Numbered from the stretch's first letter, positions 11,160 to 22,811 are shown. The stretch: 64,000 nt of DNA from Doryteuthis pealeii (GCA_023376005.1 CM042152.1:71814893-71878892); one strand, 5' to 3'. A program made the numbers and translations. The notes: generated by a model from the letters alone, not told the origin.

Positions 11160-12268
11160 CTGAGGAACTCCTGGCTTGTGACACCTATCAAACAATCAAA
11201 GACCTGATTTGCAAAGAAATGCTACCGGGATACTTTGATCCTGAAAAATAAACTGTAATCCAATAAAGGCCTGCAGCAGGAAACCCCCATAGCATTTGCA
11301 TCAAAATCTCTGACAGAAACAGAGCAATGGTATGATAATATTGAATGGGAGCTCCTACCAGTTATCTTTGGATGTGAGCATTTCCAAATGTACATTATGA
11401 GTGTGCCTTCCAAGTAGATAGCGATCACAAGCCTCTAGAGATGATCAACCTAAAAAACTTGATTGCAGTCCCACCTCACCTCCAGTGAATGCTATTACAA
11501 TTACAAAGGTATGACATGACTATTGTCTATCACCCAGGCAAAGAAATGACACTAGCAGATGATTTTCCAGGCTCCTGAACAAGGAAGTTAAAGAGGCAAT
11601 CAATCTGGACATTAAAGTTGATTTTGCTCAATTTTCAGTACAAAATTTAACACAGTTACAATAGGTAACAAAGGGTGACCCAACACTGCAAGGTTGAGCC
11701 GATGCATTCAAATAGTTTGGCAAAAACATGCGACCATATTGGCCATATCGGGATGAGTTAGCCATAGAAAATGGGATCTTATTCAAAGGTGAGCAAATCA
11801 TTATGCCAAAATCCATGCAAGAAGAGGTACTTTATAAGATCAACTATGACCAGGGAATTAAGAAGTGCAAGTTGAGGGCAAAAAACTGTGTGTTCTGGCA
11901 CAACAACAACCAAGACATCGAAGGATTAATTCAGCTATTTAATATGAGTGAAGAATACCAAAAAATGCAGAGCACTGTGACCCTGATACCACATGAGATC
12001 CCAGTAAGACCAAAGCAAATAGTGGTCACTGACTTGTTCCACTTTGATGGATCAAATTTTATTTTAATTGTCAGTTATTACTCCAAATACCCTTTTCTGC
12101 AGAGGTTAAGTGCCTTCTCCAGCCAGGAAGTAATAAGACAAAGCAAATATTTCTGAAACAAGGAGTTCCAGAGAGGGTGATCAGCAACAACAGCCCTCAT
12201 TACAGTTCACAAAAGAAAGGGGATTTGATCATTGCACTTCATCTTCAAAATATCCACAGTCTAATGGC
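11160..12268 (+). pseudogene. Ty3 element 1: RNase H and integrase remnant
   Basis: 11,160-11,640 gives a broken RNase H tail (PIAFASKSLTETEQWYDN, EWELLPVIFGCEHFQMY) with stops. 11,728-12,156 is one open stretch of 142 residues: integrase N-terminal region (PYWPYRDELAIENGILFKGE) and the start of the catalytic core (VTDLFHFDGSNFILIVSYYS, with the first catalytic Asp). The HHCC zinc site is damaged (DQGIKKCKLRAKNCVFW, then FNMSEEY where CxxC is expected). After a frameshift, KYPQSNGLA near 12,250 is the motif around the catalytic Glu, with the Glu lost. Non-functional; mirrored at 50,690-51,800. Confidence 0.75.
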
Positions 12269-13165
12269 CTAGCATGTCGCTGCCATCACCAGCAGCAGTA
12301 GTTTGGTTTGTAGTTAACAGGTTTATCTTACGCCCCTTTATTTTCCCCTATACCCAGTGACCTTATCACTCTTGTAAGATTTCCCTTAGAGAAAATAGTT
12401 TGTCAGTTTAAAACCCCTAAAAATAACTGTAACTGCATTTTCGGAGATAGGTGGAAGACTTGTTTGCCAATTTGAAATAGAACTGCAGTAGATAGTGAAA
12501 ACAAAAGGTTAGTGGAAAAAATGAAAGTTTGTAGAGCTCGGATTCGGTGTAGTAATTTTAGGTCATTGCAAGATTAGGCAGCAACCTGCTAAATTCTTTC
12601 TTTCCATTTTTGGCGGCTAGGGTATCAGTCGCAAATTCTCCTTTGGGTTCCCGTTAAAGGTACTGGGATATTGGGCGGTAAAATGTCACCACACTCTTGG
12701 TAAAAAGTTACTAAGAATCCGACCTGATAGTTGCTAACAAGGTAAACTGTTTTCCATTCTTCTTAAAACTGTATTTGCTCTGTAAGTTTAAACAAGTGTT
12801 ATTTTCTTGTTAAATTATAAATTGTTTTAAATGCTAAATTATTTCTTTACCCTAGTTTAACACACTGTTTTGAGCCTTTTAAGACTAATAAGTAAAATAA
12901 CCCAAACCCTTTTGTATATTTCCTTTATTTTGTAATTTATAGATAAGCTTAAATGTTTTATGTTTAGAATTTTGGTAAATTATGAGGCGTAAACCTTTCC
13001 TGTTAATTTTATCATAACCCTTTTTATGTGAATTTGTTTTGTTTTATTGTAAACTTATTGTTCTTTTTGTATATTGTGTGACTTATACCAAGTTTCGTCT
13101 TAAATTGCAGTTCACAGCTGCATTTGTATGGAAATAAAGATTTATTGAAATACTTTGTAATCTGT
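12269..13165. mobile_element. unidentified insertion inside Ty3 element 1
   Basis: About 0.9 kb of non-coding sequence splits the integrase between the PQSNGLA motif and its C-terminal part. It ends in an AATAAA signal near 13,133 shortly before coding similarity resumes, so a solo LTR or a retrocopied 3'UTR is possible. I could not fix terminal TG/CA ends or a target duplication. It is also in the mirror copy (about 49,800-50,690), so it predates the inverted duplication. Confidence 0.4.
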
Positions 13166-14171
13166 ATGTCTTCATGCACAAATTATGCAAACTAATGAAA
13201 GCATTAAAGCCATCTGCGATCATAATTCATATTGGGCGGTTTCAATATAGCAGAACATCAAAAAGGCTAAATCGAGCAGCTGTAAAATTGAAATGGTGTT
13301 GCTATGCCTCCAAACAACTCTGATAAATTACAAAATCCTGTCACCAGAGGAACTGATATTTAACAGAAAATCCGGTAGCAACATCCCAGAAAATGTACTA
13401 ACCACTGTAACGAGTTCGACGGCAAAATGTGAACTGCCGGCTTTGAGGAGGAAGCCTGTTTACATTAGTTCCCTCCCATGCCTTGCACGTGCATGGTAGA
13501 GTCTATTATTGCAGGTGACTGCCGGTGACTGTCCAAGGGTGTCCCGGTCCAATATCTATTCGGTCGTACTACTCTACAACCACAATACACAAAAAGAGGA
13601 AATATCAGCCTGATAGGCAAGCTGGACAGAAAGGATACTATAATCAGCATGGAAAAATCTCCCTGATAACCAAATAGGACAATGTGTCAGAGTGCACTAT
13701 AAGAAGGCAAATAAATGGAGCCCCGCAGTTGTCATGCAAATGAACACTGAACCGAGAGTATAGACAGTTCAGACTACATCTGGACAGGTTTTCCACAGAA
13801 ACCAAAAACACACTTGACCCATCTAAAGTCACAAGGTATGAGGTGTATCCACCTAAGATCACTACATCCAGAGTGGAAATCAACCTATCACCAAATGACC
13901 AAACAAAAATACTGAATACCTCATCCCAAACCCGCAACCACCATGCCAAACATGTCCCACATGAAACACATACACATGCTGACACTACAACAAACAAAAC
14001 AATTAAATCTGTCCATATAATAAGGCTACCTACAAGATTTAGCAAATAAAACACAACAAAACATTTTTTTCATCATTTTATATTTCTTGTAAAAAAGAAA
14101 AATCTCTGTGGGAACACAACAGAAAATTTATTTTTTGTAAAAAATGAAAAAAATCTTTGTGTAAAGAGGGA
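13166..14171 (+). pseudogene. Ty3 element 1: integrase C-terminal remnant
   Basis: Broken frames resemble the end of Ty3 pol, for example LLCLQTTLINYKILSPEEL at 13,296-13,352 followed by NRKSGSNIPEN. The remainder to the 3' LTR is decayed. In the mirror copy two blocks (about 13,295-13,850 and 13,895-14,285) are missing, which removes the LTR there. Confidence 0.55.
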
Positions 14172-14283
14172 TGTAATAGTATAACCCCTGTTATCTGCCC
14201 TAATCCAGGAAACTAAGAAAAAAACATAGCTGTCTAGTCCTTACATGATCTAAATCTTCTGTTCATTCTTTAATATTACCACA
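14172..14283 (+). mobile_element. 3' LTR of Ty3-type element 1
   Basis: About 112 bp, TGTAATAGTATAACCCC...ATTACCACA, pairing with 9,617-9,721. Flanks GTATC (5') and GATTC (3') do not form a clear target duplication. Point differences between the LTRs suggest an old insertion. Confidence 0.72.
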
Positions 14284-15467
14284 GATTCTACTCCAAAATA
14301 TTTGTTTTCAGATGCCATGTAGAAGGGGAGCTAACTTTGGGTTAGATAGCAAGGGATATAAATATGTTTAGTTTATTAATACTAGCTAAAAAAAAATTTA
14401 TAAAATAAACTTTTGAAAGATATAGCCTGAGGGGAGTGGGAGTTAAAATTCAATGTCAAAGGGGTAGTATCCAAGTAAAATTAATAAATCAATTAAAGTA
14501 ATAAAAAACAACAATGCCAAAATATGCCAAAAATTTTAAAAGGACGTTCAACATTTAATGATTTTAGTAATTAAAATCATCAAATTCATTAAAGGAGTAA
14601 AAAATAAACAATTTGAAATAGAAATTAGGAAAGTTAACTTTTCTACACCAAAATTTTTCCTGAAATAATATTTAATAATAAAATTAAATTTAGTTTATCA
14701 ATGAATAAAACAATTAACTGTACAAAATGATTTTTTATTGTTTTGATTATTTCTAAAAATTTTGAAATAAAAAACAATAAAAATTCACCTTATTTATTAG
14801 CAAATACTATTAATTTCATTCCTCATTTAACAAAAATTTAGTTTTAGTGTAAATAAATATTATATAAAATAAAATAGAGTAATGATACTTAAATCAATTT
14901 TTAAATGCTAAATAATACTTAATATTAATTTTTTTTTAATCGGAGGAAATAAAAATATCTAATTTATAGATTTATTTTCAACTAAATTTTATTTGGTACA
15001 ATTCTGTAAAAATATAAATTCTTTAAAAATTTTCTTCAATAAATAAAATCTTTTGATAATAGATTCAGTATCAATTTGTCTGTGACGAAAACTATGTCAC
15101 TGCTTATATCACAATACTGTCATTGATAAAATATTATTTAATTAATAATCAATAGATGCATGCAACATTTTGATTTGAGGGGGACAGAAGTAAGTTTCCA
15201 TTTCAAATGGTTTCATTTTTTCTTTACTCCTTTAATAAATTTGATGATTTTACCGATAATACAAACCCTCTTATATGGAAATTTTAACTCAGACAATACC
15301 TTTCAAAAATTAATTTTTATAACCGCCCAGATGACGTTTTTTGCTAGTTTATGTAAAAATGTTTGTACAATAAATTAATGAATATAATATGTTGTTACAC
15401 TCTTAATTCATTTTCTTAGAGATTTAATAAATTTTATATCCATTAAAGTAAGCATTAAATTGAATAA
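14284..15467. repeat. AT-rich fold-back region
   Basis: No gene. 14,560-14,640 (ATCATCAAATTCATTAAAGG) and 15,170-15,270 are imperfect inverted repeats, as in a fold-back or MITE-like element centred near 14,920. Mirrored at about 48,480-49,560. Confidence 0.55.
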
Positions 15468-16350
15468 TTGGCGGACCTGAGCATATGGACCACCCATCTA
15501 AAATTTTTGTTTTTAATTTTTTTTTCTTTCTTTCAATGGATTATTATCGATTGCACACCAATCTATCAGATTGTAAAAAAAAAAAAAAATCAAAAAAGTT
15601 ATTTATTTTTCAAGTTTTCAGGGGTGCTCAGTTCCCCCGTATAAGTTTATCGTAAATCGACCCCCCATATCAGAACCGCTAAAAAAAATAAAAATTTCTT
15701 TATTTCTTTTTTTTCTTCCTTCAATGGATTATAATCAATTACACACAAATCTATCAGATTTTTTTTTTAAATTCTTAAAAGTTCTTTATTTTTTGAGTTT
15801 TCAGGGGTGCTCATTTCCCCGTAAAAGTTTATAGTAAATCGATCCCCCATATCGGAACCGCTCAAACTGAACTTGCACAAAGGTGTCAAAGTTTGGTGGC
15901 CCAGAAAAAACAGAACCCAAATTATTTATTTATTTTCCCATTAAACTAACCTTAAACCCCAACACCAACCCTAACCCTAACCCTAACCCTAACCCCTAAC
16001 CCCAAACCTAACCCTAACCCCTAACCCTAAACCCTGCTAGTTAAAATTAACAGTTTTATTACAAAATTTGTGGGTTCTGTTTCTCTCCGTCACCTTAATT
16101 TTGACACATTTGTGCAAATTAAGCCCAACTGTTAAGATAGAGCAGTTCCGATATGGGGGATTGATTTACTATAAACTTATATACAGGGAAAGGAGCACCC
16201 CTGAAAACTCGAAAAATAAATAACTTTTTTGAATTTTTTTTTTACAGTCTGATAGATTGGTGTGTAATCAATAATAATCCATTGAAGAAAAAGAAAAAAA
16301 ATTAAAAACAAAAATTTTAGATGGGTGTTCCAGATGCTCAGGTCCGCCAA
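15468..16350. mobile_element. fold-back element with telomere-like loop (left copy)
   Basis: Terminal inverted repeats TTGGCGGACCTGAGCA...TGCTCAGGTCCGCCAA extend inward for hundreds of bases, including paired poly-A/T, GATAGATTGGTGTG and GGGGGATCGATTTAC-like blocks. ATAA flanks both ends as a possible 4-bp target duplication. The loop (about 15,955-16,035) holds interrupted CCCTAA repeats. No transposase, so it would be a non-autonomous DNA element. Mirror copy at 47,435-48,477. Confidence 0.7.
15955..16035. repeat. interstitial telomere-like (CCCTAA)n
   Basis: Several consecutive CCCTAA units with CCCCTAA and CCCAAACC variants, in the loop of the fold-back element. The surrounding structure shows it is interstitial rather than a chromosome end. 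Confidence 0.85.
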
Positions 16351-17988
16351 ATAATTTTATTTATTTAATTTTTAAAAACAAAACAAATTTATACAAACTC
16401 GAAGTAAAATGCTATTTTCAATCATCTAATACAGAATAGTATTCCTCTTATTGATGAATGTATATTGTTTAAACATTGAACAAAATACTATTAATTTCTC
16501 GCTACAATTAATTTAAATAAATATATTGCTGATGAAAAATAACATTAGTAATATGTTCTAACTATAAAAAATTTTGAATTAAAATTAAACGTAAACATTT
16601 TTTTTTAATTCCTAATAGGATTTATAAAATTTGAAATAAAAAATACCTGTTATATTTGTGAAGGTACAGCGAAAAATAAAAATGTTTATTTTATCTATAA
16701 AATTTTTCATGCAGCGCCTATTTGGTAAAGCCATATGATTTGTTTACATTTTTGTTTAAACAAACCGATGTGAAGAAAAAAGATTTTAAAATAAATATTT
16801 TTACACAATTCTACAAATTGTATTTTAATTGAATGAATGGATAAAAAAAATTACTTTTTAATATCTGTATAATTTAATAACTCTATTATCTCAGAATTTT
16901 AAAAGTGTTTTCCTTACCGGAAACTGAGTCTTACGGAGAAAATAATACACATAAGAATTTAATGTAAGGTATGAATAAGTGTCTTTTGCTTATCTATAGA
17001 TAAATTTATCGCAAAACTTTATATATTAAATAATTATAAATACAAATAAAAATAATAATCCCTATGTAAAAATGTATATAACTAAACATGCATTTATTGA
17101 AAGATTTGTTAAAAATCGTCTAGACCATCAAATATTACAAACACAACCTTATACTGTATATAAAGCAATTTGTTCCCTTAATATTAAGTATAACTCAAAT
17201 TGATTATAAATTAGGTTCTCATTGATAAACGCTAGAGATTATTGTGGAATCTGTGACGTAAGCCGTGACATAGTTTTGGCTTCAGACAGAAATGCAAACT
17301 ATCTCCATTACATATAGATTACATTCTCCTTCCTATATTATTTGCTACAAGTAAACATTGCAGGTAGAAGGTGGTTACTATCTGAAAAGATCTTTAAGTA
17401 TGGGATGGTAAACAGTACTTTGTGGTAGAGTAGACATATCAGACACAACCGATTGTCATGAACATTGCTATGGACATACACATACACATAAACAACTGCA
17501 CACACATCTATATATCAAAGTATACAATTCGATCACTTCATTCTAATCAATTATCTAAAATATATAACATTGAATTAATCTTGCACAATACCCTTTCTCC
17601 TATTTTATATTAAAATCACAGTACATAATTTTAAGAACATCAACCTGTGAAAAGCACAAGTAAAATTTCTATATTGTCAACAGTTTGTATTTATTTTCAT
17701 TTATTTTCAAACATTTTCAAAATAACAACTAAGCCATCAATACACTGATCAATAAAAGGTATAAAGTTTAGTTATCAGGATTTTTAGCAAAGAATCAAAT
17801 ATTCCCATCAATGAGTTAATATTATTATAAGTTATATGAAATATGAACTGAAGAAGCATCATAATTGAGAACTTTTCCAGTCACAAACATTTTCTATTGT
17901 ACTTTGCAAATACGTATCACTAGGTAATGATCTTAACAAGGTTCCAATTATATTTTTAAAAAAAGGCATTATGATAATTGATATTGAC
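16351..17988 (-). other. AT-rich intron DNA
   Basis: No coding sequence recognised. A segment at 17,251-17,277 (CTGTGACGTAAGCC...) is the inverted partner of 15,080-15,112, so an outer 2.2-kb inverted pair encloses the fold-back element. 17,300-17,980 resembles the introns at 33,050-33,870 and 46,000-46,500. Confidence 0.5.
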
Positions 17989-18815
17989 CTGTTGTTGGTA
18001 CTGTTGTAGGAATGGTTGTTGGAATTGTTGTTGGTATAGTGGTTGGTACTGTTGTAGGAATGGTTGTTGGAATTGTTGTTGGTATAGTGGTTGGTACTGT
18101 TGTAGGTATGGTGGTTGGAATTGTGGTTGGTACTGTTGTTGGAATTGTTGTTGGTATAGTGGTTGGTACTGTTGTAGGAATGGTTGTTGGAATTGTTGTT
18201 GGTATAGTGGTTGGTACTGTTGTAGGAATGGTGGTTGGAATTGTTGTTGGTATAGTGGTTGGTACTGTTGTAGGAATGGTGGTTGGAATTGTGGTTGGTA
18301 TTGTTGGAATGGTTGGAATTGTTGTTGGTATAGTGGTTGGTACTGTTGTAGGAATGGTTGTTGGAATTGTTGTTGGTATAGTGGTTGGTACTGTTGTAGG
18401 AATGGTGGTTGGTATTGTTGTTGGTATAGTGGTTGGTACTGTTGTAGGAATGGTGGTTGGAATTGTGGTTGGTACTGTTGTTGGAATTGTGGTTGGTATA
18501 GTGGTTGGAATGTGGTTGGTACTGTTGTAGGAATGGTTGTTGGAATTGTTGTTGGTATAGTGGTTGGTACTGTTGTATGGTGGTTGGAATTGTTGTTGGT
18601 ATAGTGGTTGGTACTGTTGTAGGAATGGTGGTTGGAATTGTTGTTGTATAGTGGTTGGTACTGTTGTAGGAATGGTGGTTGGAATTGTTGTTGGTTGTTG
18701 TTGGTATAGTGGTTGGTACTGTTGTAGGAATGGTTGTTGTATAGTGGTTGGTACTGTTGTAGGAATGGTGGTTGGAATTGTTGTTGGTATAGTGGTTGGA
18801 ACTGTTGTAGGAATA
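17989..18815 (-). CDS. D-type Thr/Pro repeat exon, longest copy, acceptor missing
   Basis: About 830 bp of 12/48-bp minisatellite. In the expected minus-strand frame it reads (V/I)PTT tetrapeptides, a dense O-glycosylation substrate typical of mucin linkers. The donor is intact (ACAACAG|GTCAATAT, complement at 17,981-17,988). Indels shift the frame locally to QQFQPPFLQQYQPLYQ-type and NNNSNHHSYNSTNHY-type peptides without meeting stops. At the 5' side the repeats run straight into intron DNA (TATTGAAAATTAATATC) with no TTAG|GTACAA acceptor, unlike the D exons at 27,100 and 41,126. It may be unspliced or use a cryptic site. Confidence 0.6.
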
Positions 18816-19626
18816 TTGAAAATTAATATCAAGAAAAACTTTTGCAAAATTAAAACATATTTTATAAATACTGCAACTTTCACTATGAGAAATTGAATGA
18901 AACCGATTGTCATACAACTTAGATATTTACACATAAAACCTCATTTCATATCTTTTAGAACTGTTGTATGTACTGTTGTTAGAACTGTACTAGATAATGC
19001 AGTTGGAACTGTACAAGTTGGAAATATACTGAAAACTCTACTTAAAACAATAGTGGCTATACTTCTTGAAAGACCAGTGATTATTATTCTCATAACTGGA
19101 AAACTGGAGAGAATACAATTGTGGGATCTTGCTGTTACAGTCCATATACTGTTCTTCCAAAGTTAGAGGATTATCTGTTTGAGATGGCTAAAATTCTTGT
19201 ACTAATAGTTGATATTTTTAGCAGTGCTTGATAGAATATGGGCTCTGGAAATGCAATGAGCATGAATCTTGGAATAGTAGATGATACTCTTATAGGATAT
19301 GTAGTAGGCACAGAAGTAGAAAATGTTATTAAAACAGTAGCTAAAATAAAATAATAAAATTCGAAGGCAATACAATGCGAAAAAAATAAAGACAAAACGA
19401 TGTTTTATATGTCTAATCGATTTCAAAGCAAGAGCTTCATCATCAGAGTGTATTTTCAGAAATGACGTGCTTATTTCAATGTTTGAAAGACTTCTGTAAA
19501 CTTTTCTGGCTAGAATGTCTTATTATATCTTTACATGTATGCATATACTTCTACACATCAAAAATATAAAGTAAATGATATGAATTTCTACTATAAATTA
19601 CAATCAGTTTTTTTTTTAATGTCAAA
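18816..19626 (-). other. intron with decayed Thr/Val repeat
   Basis: Intron equivalent to 44,710-45,397 on the other arm. 18,955-19,065 on the minus strand still reads like a decayed D repeat (TVLTTVHTTVL-like). 19,082-19,149 is the source of a 68-bp inverted patch found within the neighbouring retrotransposon. Confidence 0.6.
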
Positions 19627-21387
19627 TTGTGTTTCATTATATCAAATCTTTTGCTGACACATTATGATCCATCCATGGATATTGTTGTGGTCTCGGATGC
19701 CTCTAATTATGGTGTTGGAGCTGTCATTTCTCATGTTTTTCCTGATAACAGTCAAAAAGCAATTACTCATGCATCCAGATCACTTACACCTGCAGAACGC
19801 AACTATAGCCAAATTGAAAAGGAAGCCCTGGCTATAGCATTTGCTATAAAAAAATTCCATAAAATGCTGTATATGGACTGTAACAGCAAGATCCCACAAT
19901 TGTATTCTCTCCAGTTTTCCAGTTATGAGAATAATAGGACTGATACAATTGGTCATGCTGATGCACTATCTAGGCTCATGACTGTACAAAATAAAGTACC
20001 AGAGGACTCAGTCGTTGCAGCTGTATCTCTGGAGCCAGAAATCACTTCAGTTTTTGCATCCACTGTGAGAGCATTACCAGTTACTTCTACAATGATCCGT
20101 GAAGCTACAATTTCCGACCCAGTGCTACAAATAGTGAAGCGTTTTCATCATACAAAATGGCCAAAAGTATGCACAGACAAAAGAATTCAACCTTTCTTTC
20201 AGCGTCGAGCTTCATTGTCAGAAGTCAATGAATGTCTTCTTTTTGCTGAGCGCATTATCGTCCCATCCTCATTACAGGACAGAGTGCTAAAGCAATTTCA
20301 CTATGGTCATCAAGGCATTATGAAAGCCCTAGCATGCAGTTATGCTTACTGGCCAAATATGGATAAGCAGTTAGAGGAATTAGCATACACATGTACCAAC
20401 TGCCAACTGGCAGCAAAATTTCCCAGGAAAACTACACTGAGTTCCTGGCCTATCCCTGAATCACCCTGGTTGCGCCTTCACATTGATTTCGCTGGACCTA
20501 TAAATGGACAGTATTATTTTATACTTGTTGATGCTTACAGCAAATGGCCAGAAATTTTTCAAATGAATCGCATCACTTCAGACGAAACAATTCAAAAGTT
20601 GAAACAGATCTTCAGTCGCTTTGGAATTCCCCAGATATTAGTTTCTGATAAAGGAACAGCGTTCACTTCAGGTACCTTTGCAAATTTCTGTGCACTTAAT
20701 GGTATACAACACATTAAAACACCACCCTTTCACCCACAATCAAATGGACAGGTGGAGTTTTGTAGATACTTTTAAGAGGGCACTCATCAAAAACAAAGGG
20801 GAGGGAACCACGCAAGAAATATTGGAAATATTCCTCAGTAGTTACAAAGCTACACCAAATCCCAACACACCTAATGGTAATTCACCAGCAGAAGCACTGA
20901 TGAATCGCAAAGTTCGTCTACATATAGATGTCATTCATCCTACTCCAAAACATTCCCAAAAAGGAATATGATGATGGAGGAACAATTTAACCATCATCAT
21001 CGAGCGGTGAAATGCACATATGTACCAGGACAATCTGTACTTGCCAAGGACTACCGCAATGGCAAGGAAAAATGGATTAACGGTCGCATTATACGTCGTT
21101 CTGGAAACGTCATATATGATGTTGATATAGAATCTACAGTTTGGGTTCGACATGTAAACCAATTACGGTCTTCTCACCTTCCAGAGACTATATCAAATTT
21201 TACCTTACCGCTTGATATTTTATTGGACACTTTTGAACTACCTCCACAACGTCCCCTAGACATACCAAAGGATAATCCTAAGACACCAAATAAATGTGTA
21301 CTTAGGAGATCATATGGATTTCGGAGAAAACCCTATCACCTACACATAGATTCCCGAAACAAAACATATGAGCTAAAAGCTAAATAG
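19627..21387 (+). pseudogene. Ty3 element 2 pol: RNase H and integrase, two frameshifts
   Basis: The 5' half (LTR, gag, protease, RT) is absent. RNase H begins with VVSDASNYGVGAVISH (first Asp) and ERNYSQIEKEALAIAF (Glu). The middle of RNase H is replaced at 19,869-19,936, then HADALSRL follows. Integrase has HYGHQG...CTNC zinc ligands and all three catalytic residues (LHIDFAGP, LVSDKGTAFTS, HPQSNGQVE). Frameshifts occur near 20,757 (two bases lost between VE and FVDTFKRAL) and near 20,960. The C-terminal domain runs to a stop at 21,387, just before a purine tract and the LTR. Opposite strand to the host exons here. The mirror locus retains only the last part. Confidence 0.85.
19869..19936. 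repeat. 68-bp inverted patch copied from the adjacent intron
   Basis: Exact reverse complement of 19,082-19,149, lying in frame within the RNase H coding region (about residues 80-103 from 19,627). It replaces the segment where the TDHKP catalytic motif should be. Confidence 0.85.
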
Positions 21388-21393
21388 GGGAGG

Positions 21394-21610
21394 TGTTAGG
21401 GAGAGTTATCTCCCCCTAACGATTCGAACCGGACTCTCTAAAGAGGAGGGAAAAATATACTGTACAGCAGATCAGAACTTTTATCCTCATCAAGCTAGAA
21501 CTCTAATCCAAACCCATCCACTGTATTCCCTGTCAGTGAAGAATAAATAAAACAAGTATTGTTATTGTTAACAATTTCCCTGTTTTTATCATCAATTTGT
21601 TATTGCTACA
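21394..21610 (+). mobile_element. 3' LTR of Ty3 element 2
   Basis: 217 bp, TGTTAGGGAGAG...ATTGCTACA, preceded by the purine tract AGGGGAGG and containing AATAAA near 21,542. The mirror copy is at 44,328-44,545. The 5' LTR is not in the window. Confidence 0.8.
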
Positions 21611-21708
21611 TCTCGGATAGAACATGATTTCAAGAAATGATCCTATTGAAATGATCATATTGAAAAAATATAATATATAGGCAGTATACAAATAAAATTA
21701 ATATTTAC
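21611..21708 (-). other. short intron 3' of D' exon
   Basis: AT-rich sequence between the LTR and the D' donor. It contains the TCATTTC...GATCAT stretch also present at 44,280-44,325 on the other arm. Confidence 0.5.
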
Positions 21709-21765
21709 CTGTTGCGGTCACTCTTGTGGTTGGTAAAGATTTTGGAGTTGTTGAGCGAACTTCAG
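21709..21765 (-). CDS. D' short Thr/Pro exon
   Basis: 57 bp, phase 1 in and out, about 19 residues (GVRSTTPKSLPTTR then VT and PT). The acceptor is the complement of ATACTTTCAG, the donor CAACAG|GTAAATAT. It occupies the position of a D exon after a C exon but is not a minisatellite. The mirror at 44,173-44,229 has the same size and phase. Confidence 0.7.
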
Positions 21766-22678
21766 CTGAAAGTATCATACATATATATATATATATAAAT
21801 ATATAGATAAACATATATACCAATTTGTATACATATTGACATATATACACATATATTTTTTGCAATTAAACATTTACAATTAGACTGAAAGACTACATAA
21901 CACAAAATAAGATTTGATTTTCCTAATAACATGAGAAATGGATTATTACCAACATGAAATATATTCAATAGAAAATACTGTAACTTTCACCTTGCCCAAT
22001 TCACAGTAAATTGATTTTCATAAAATTTAGTTTATTAAAAAAGAAAAGATGAGGTATTTGATATCACAGGTCAGATTAAATATTCAATGAAAAGGTGGAA
22101 ATGATATTGCTGGTGGCAGTCATACTGAGTAATAGAACTGTGCTATGTACTTTTGTTAGGACTGTGCAACATATAGTGGCTATAACACTTGAAATAGTAG
22201 TGCTTATTATTTTTTATAAAATCTCTAGAGAATAGCATTCTGGAATCAGTGAATGATATTTTTGCTGTCACAGTGCAGCATAATGTTCTTTCAATGTTTG
22301 TAGGTTACCTGCTTTTAATGGGTAAATTTCTTTTGATAGTAGTTGATATTTTTTTAACCTAAGTGAATATGGTTATTGGAAAAATTAAGTGAATGACTTT
22401 TGGAAAAGTAGATGTTACTCTGGCAGGTTATATACTAGGCAGAGTAATAGAAAGTGTCATTCAAACAGTAGCGACACTTTCATGTTACAATGCTTGAAAG
22501 ACTTCAGGAAACTTTCTTGGTTAAAATGTTTATCATATTTTTACATACGTGTATATACATAATTAACGACATTCTTTCTTAATGTCAAATACATTTGCAG
22601 TTGTATTCGATGCTTTTCTTTATATTTGAAAATTGATGTGAACACTCAAAGTTCATCTCTGACAACAAATATACTTAC
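21766..22678 (-). other. intron with (TA)n and decayed repeat
   Basis: A (TA)n run lies at 21,780-21,800. 22,100-22,200 on the minus strand is a decayed Thr/Val-rich segment (VLTKVHSTVL-like), comparable with 43,700-43,860 on the other arm. Confidence 0.55.
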
Positions 22679-22811
22679 GAGGTTTAAAACAAAGCTCAAC
22701 ACTGAGTTCTACTTTTACTGGTATACGTGGATCATTTTTCTTAATAGTAATCACAATCTCCTCTAATTCACCAATTTGTTGCAGTGGTACAGGATTGTCT
22801 GGACTGAGACC
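22679..22811 (-). CDS. C-type exon, intact
   Basis: 133 bp, phase 0 in, phase 1 out, 44 codons plus one base. Peptide starts GLSPDNPVPLQQ, has EEIVITIKK and ends VKVELSVELCFKP; the single Cys near the end would pair with the Cys at the start of the A/B exon. Acceptor ATTTTATTACAG, donor GTAAGTAT. The ARYIRI..VEVYGC-like spacing seen in some discoidin and mucin domains is reminiscent, but this is only a resemblance. Confidence 0.78.

Noticed and set aside
13465..14054. Minus-strand open frames over the Ty3 element 1 3' region
   Set aside because: Antisense to the decayed integrase C-terminus, with no supporting motifs.
15955..16035. True telomere or contig end
   Set aside because: The repeat tract is short and interrupted, sits in a fold-back element, and is flanked by kilobases of unique sequence on both sides.
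18012..18530. Long plus-strand open frame of Val/Gly repeats (VVGIVVGMVVGT)
   Set aside because: It is the antisense of the Thr/Pro repeat exon. The 12-bp repeat has no stops on this strand, and there are no splice sites or start context in this direction.
17989..18815. CRISPR-like or tandem-repeat array
   Set aside because: The 12/48-bp units are contiguous, with no unique spacers, and code for XPTT in a spliced exon.
21410..21450. tRNA-like TTCGAATC (B-box) on the minus strand
   Set aside because: It lies in the Ty3 LTR, with no A box, acceptor stem or cloverleaf around it.
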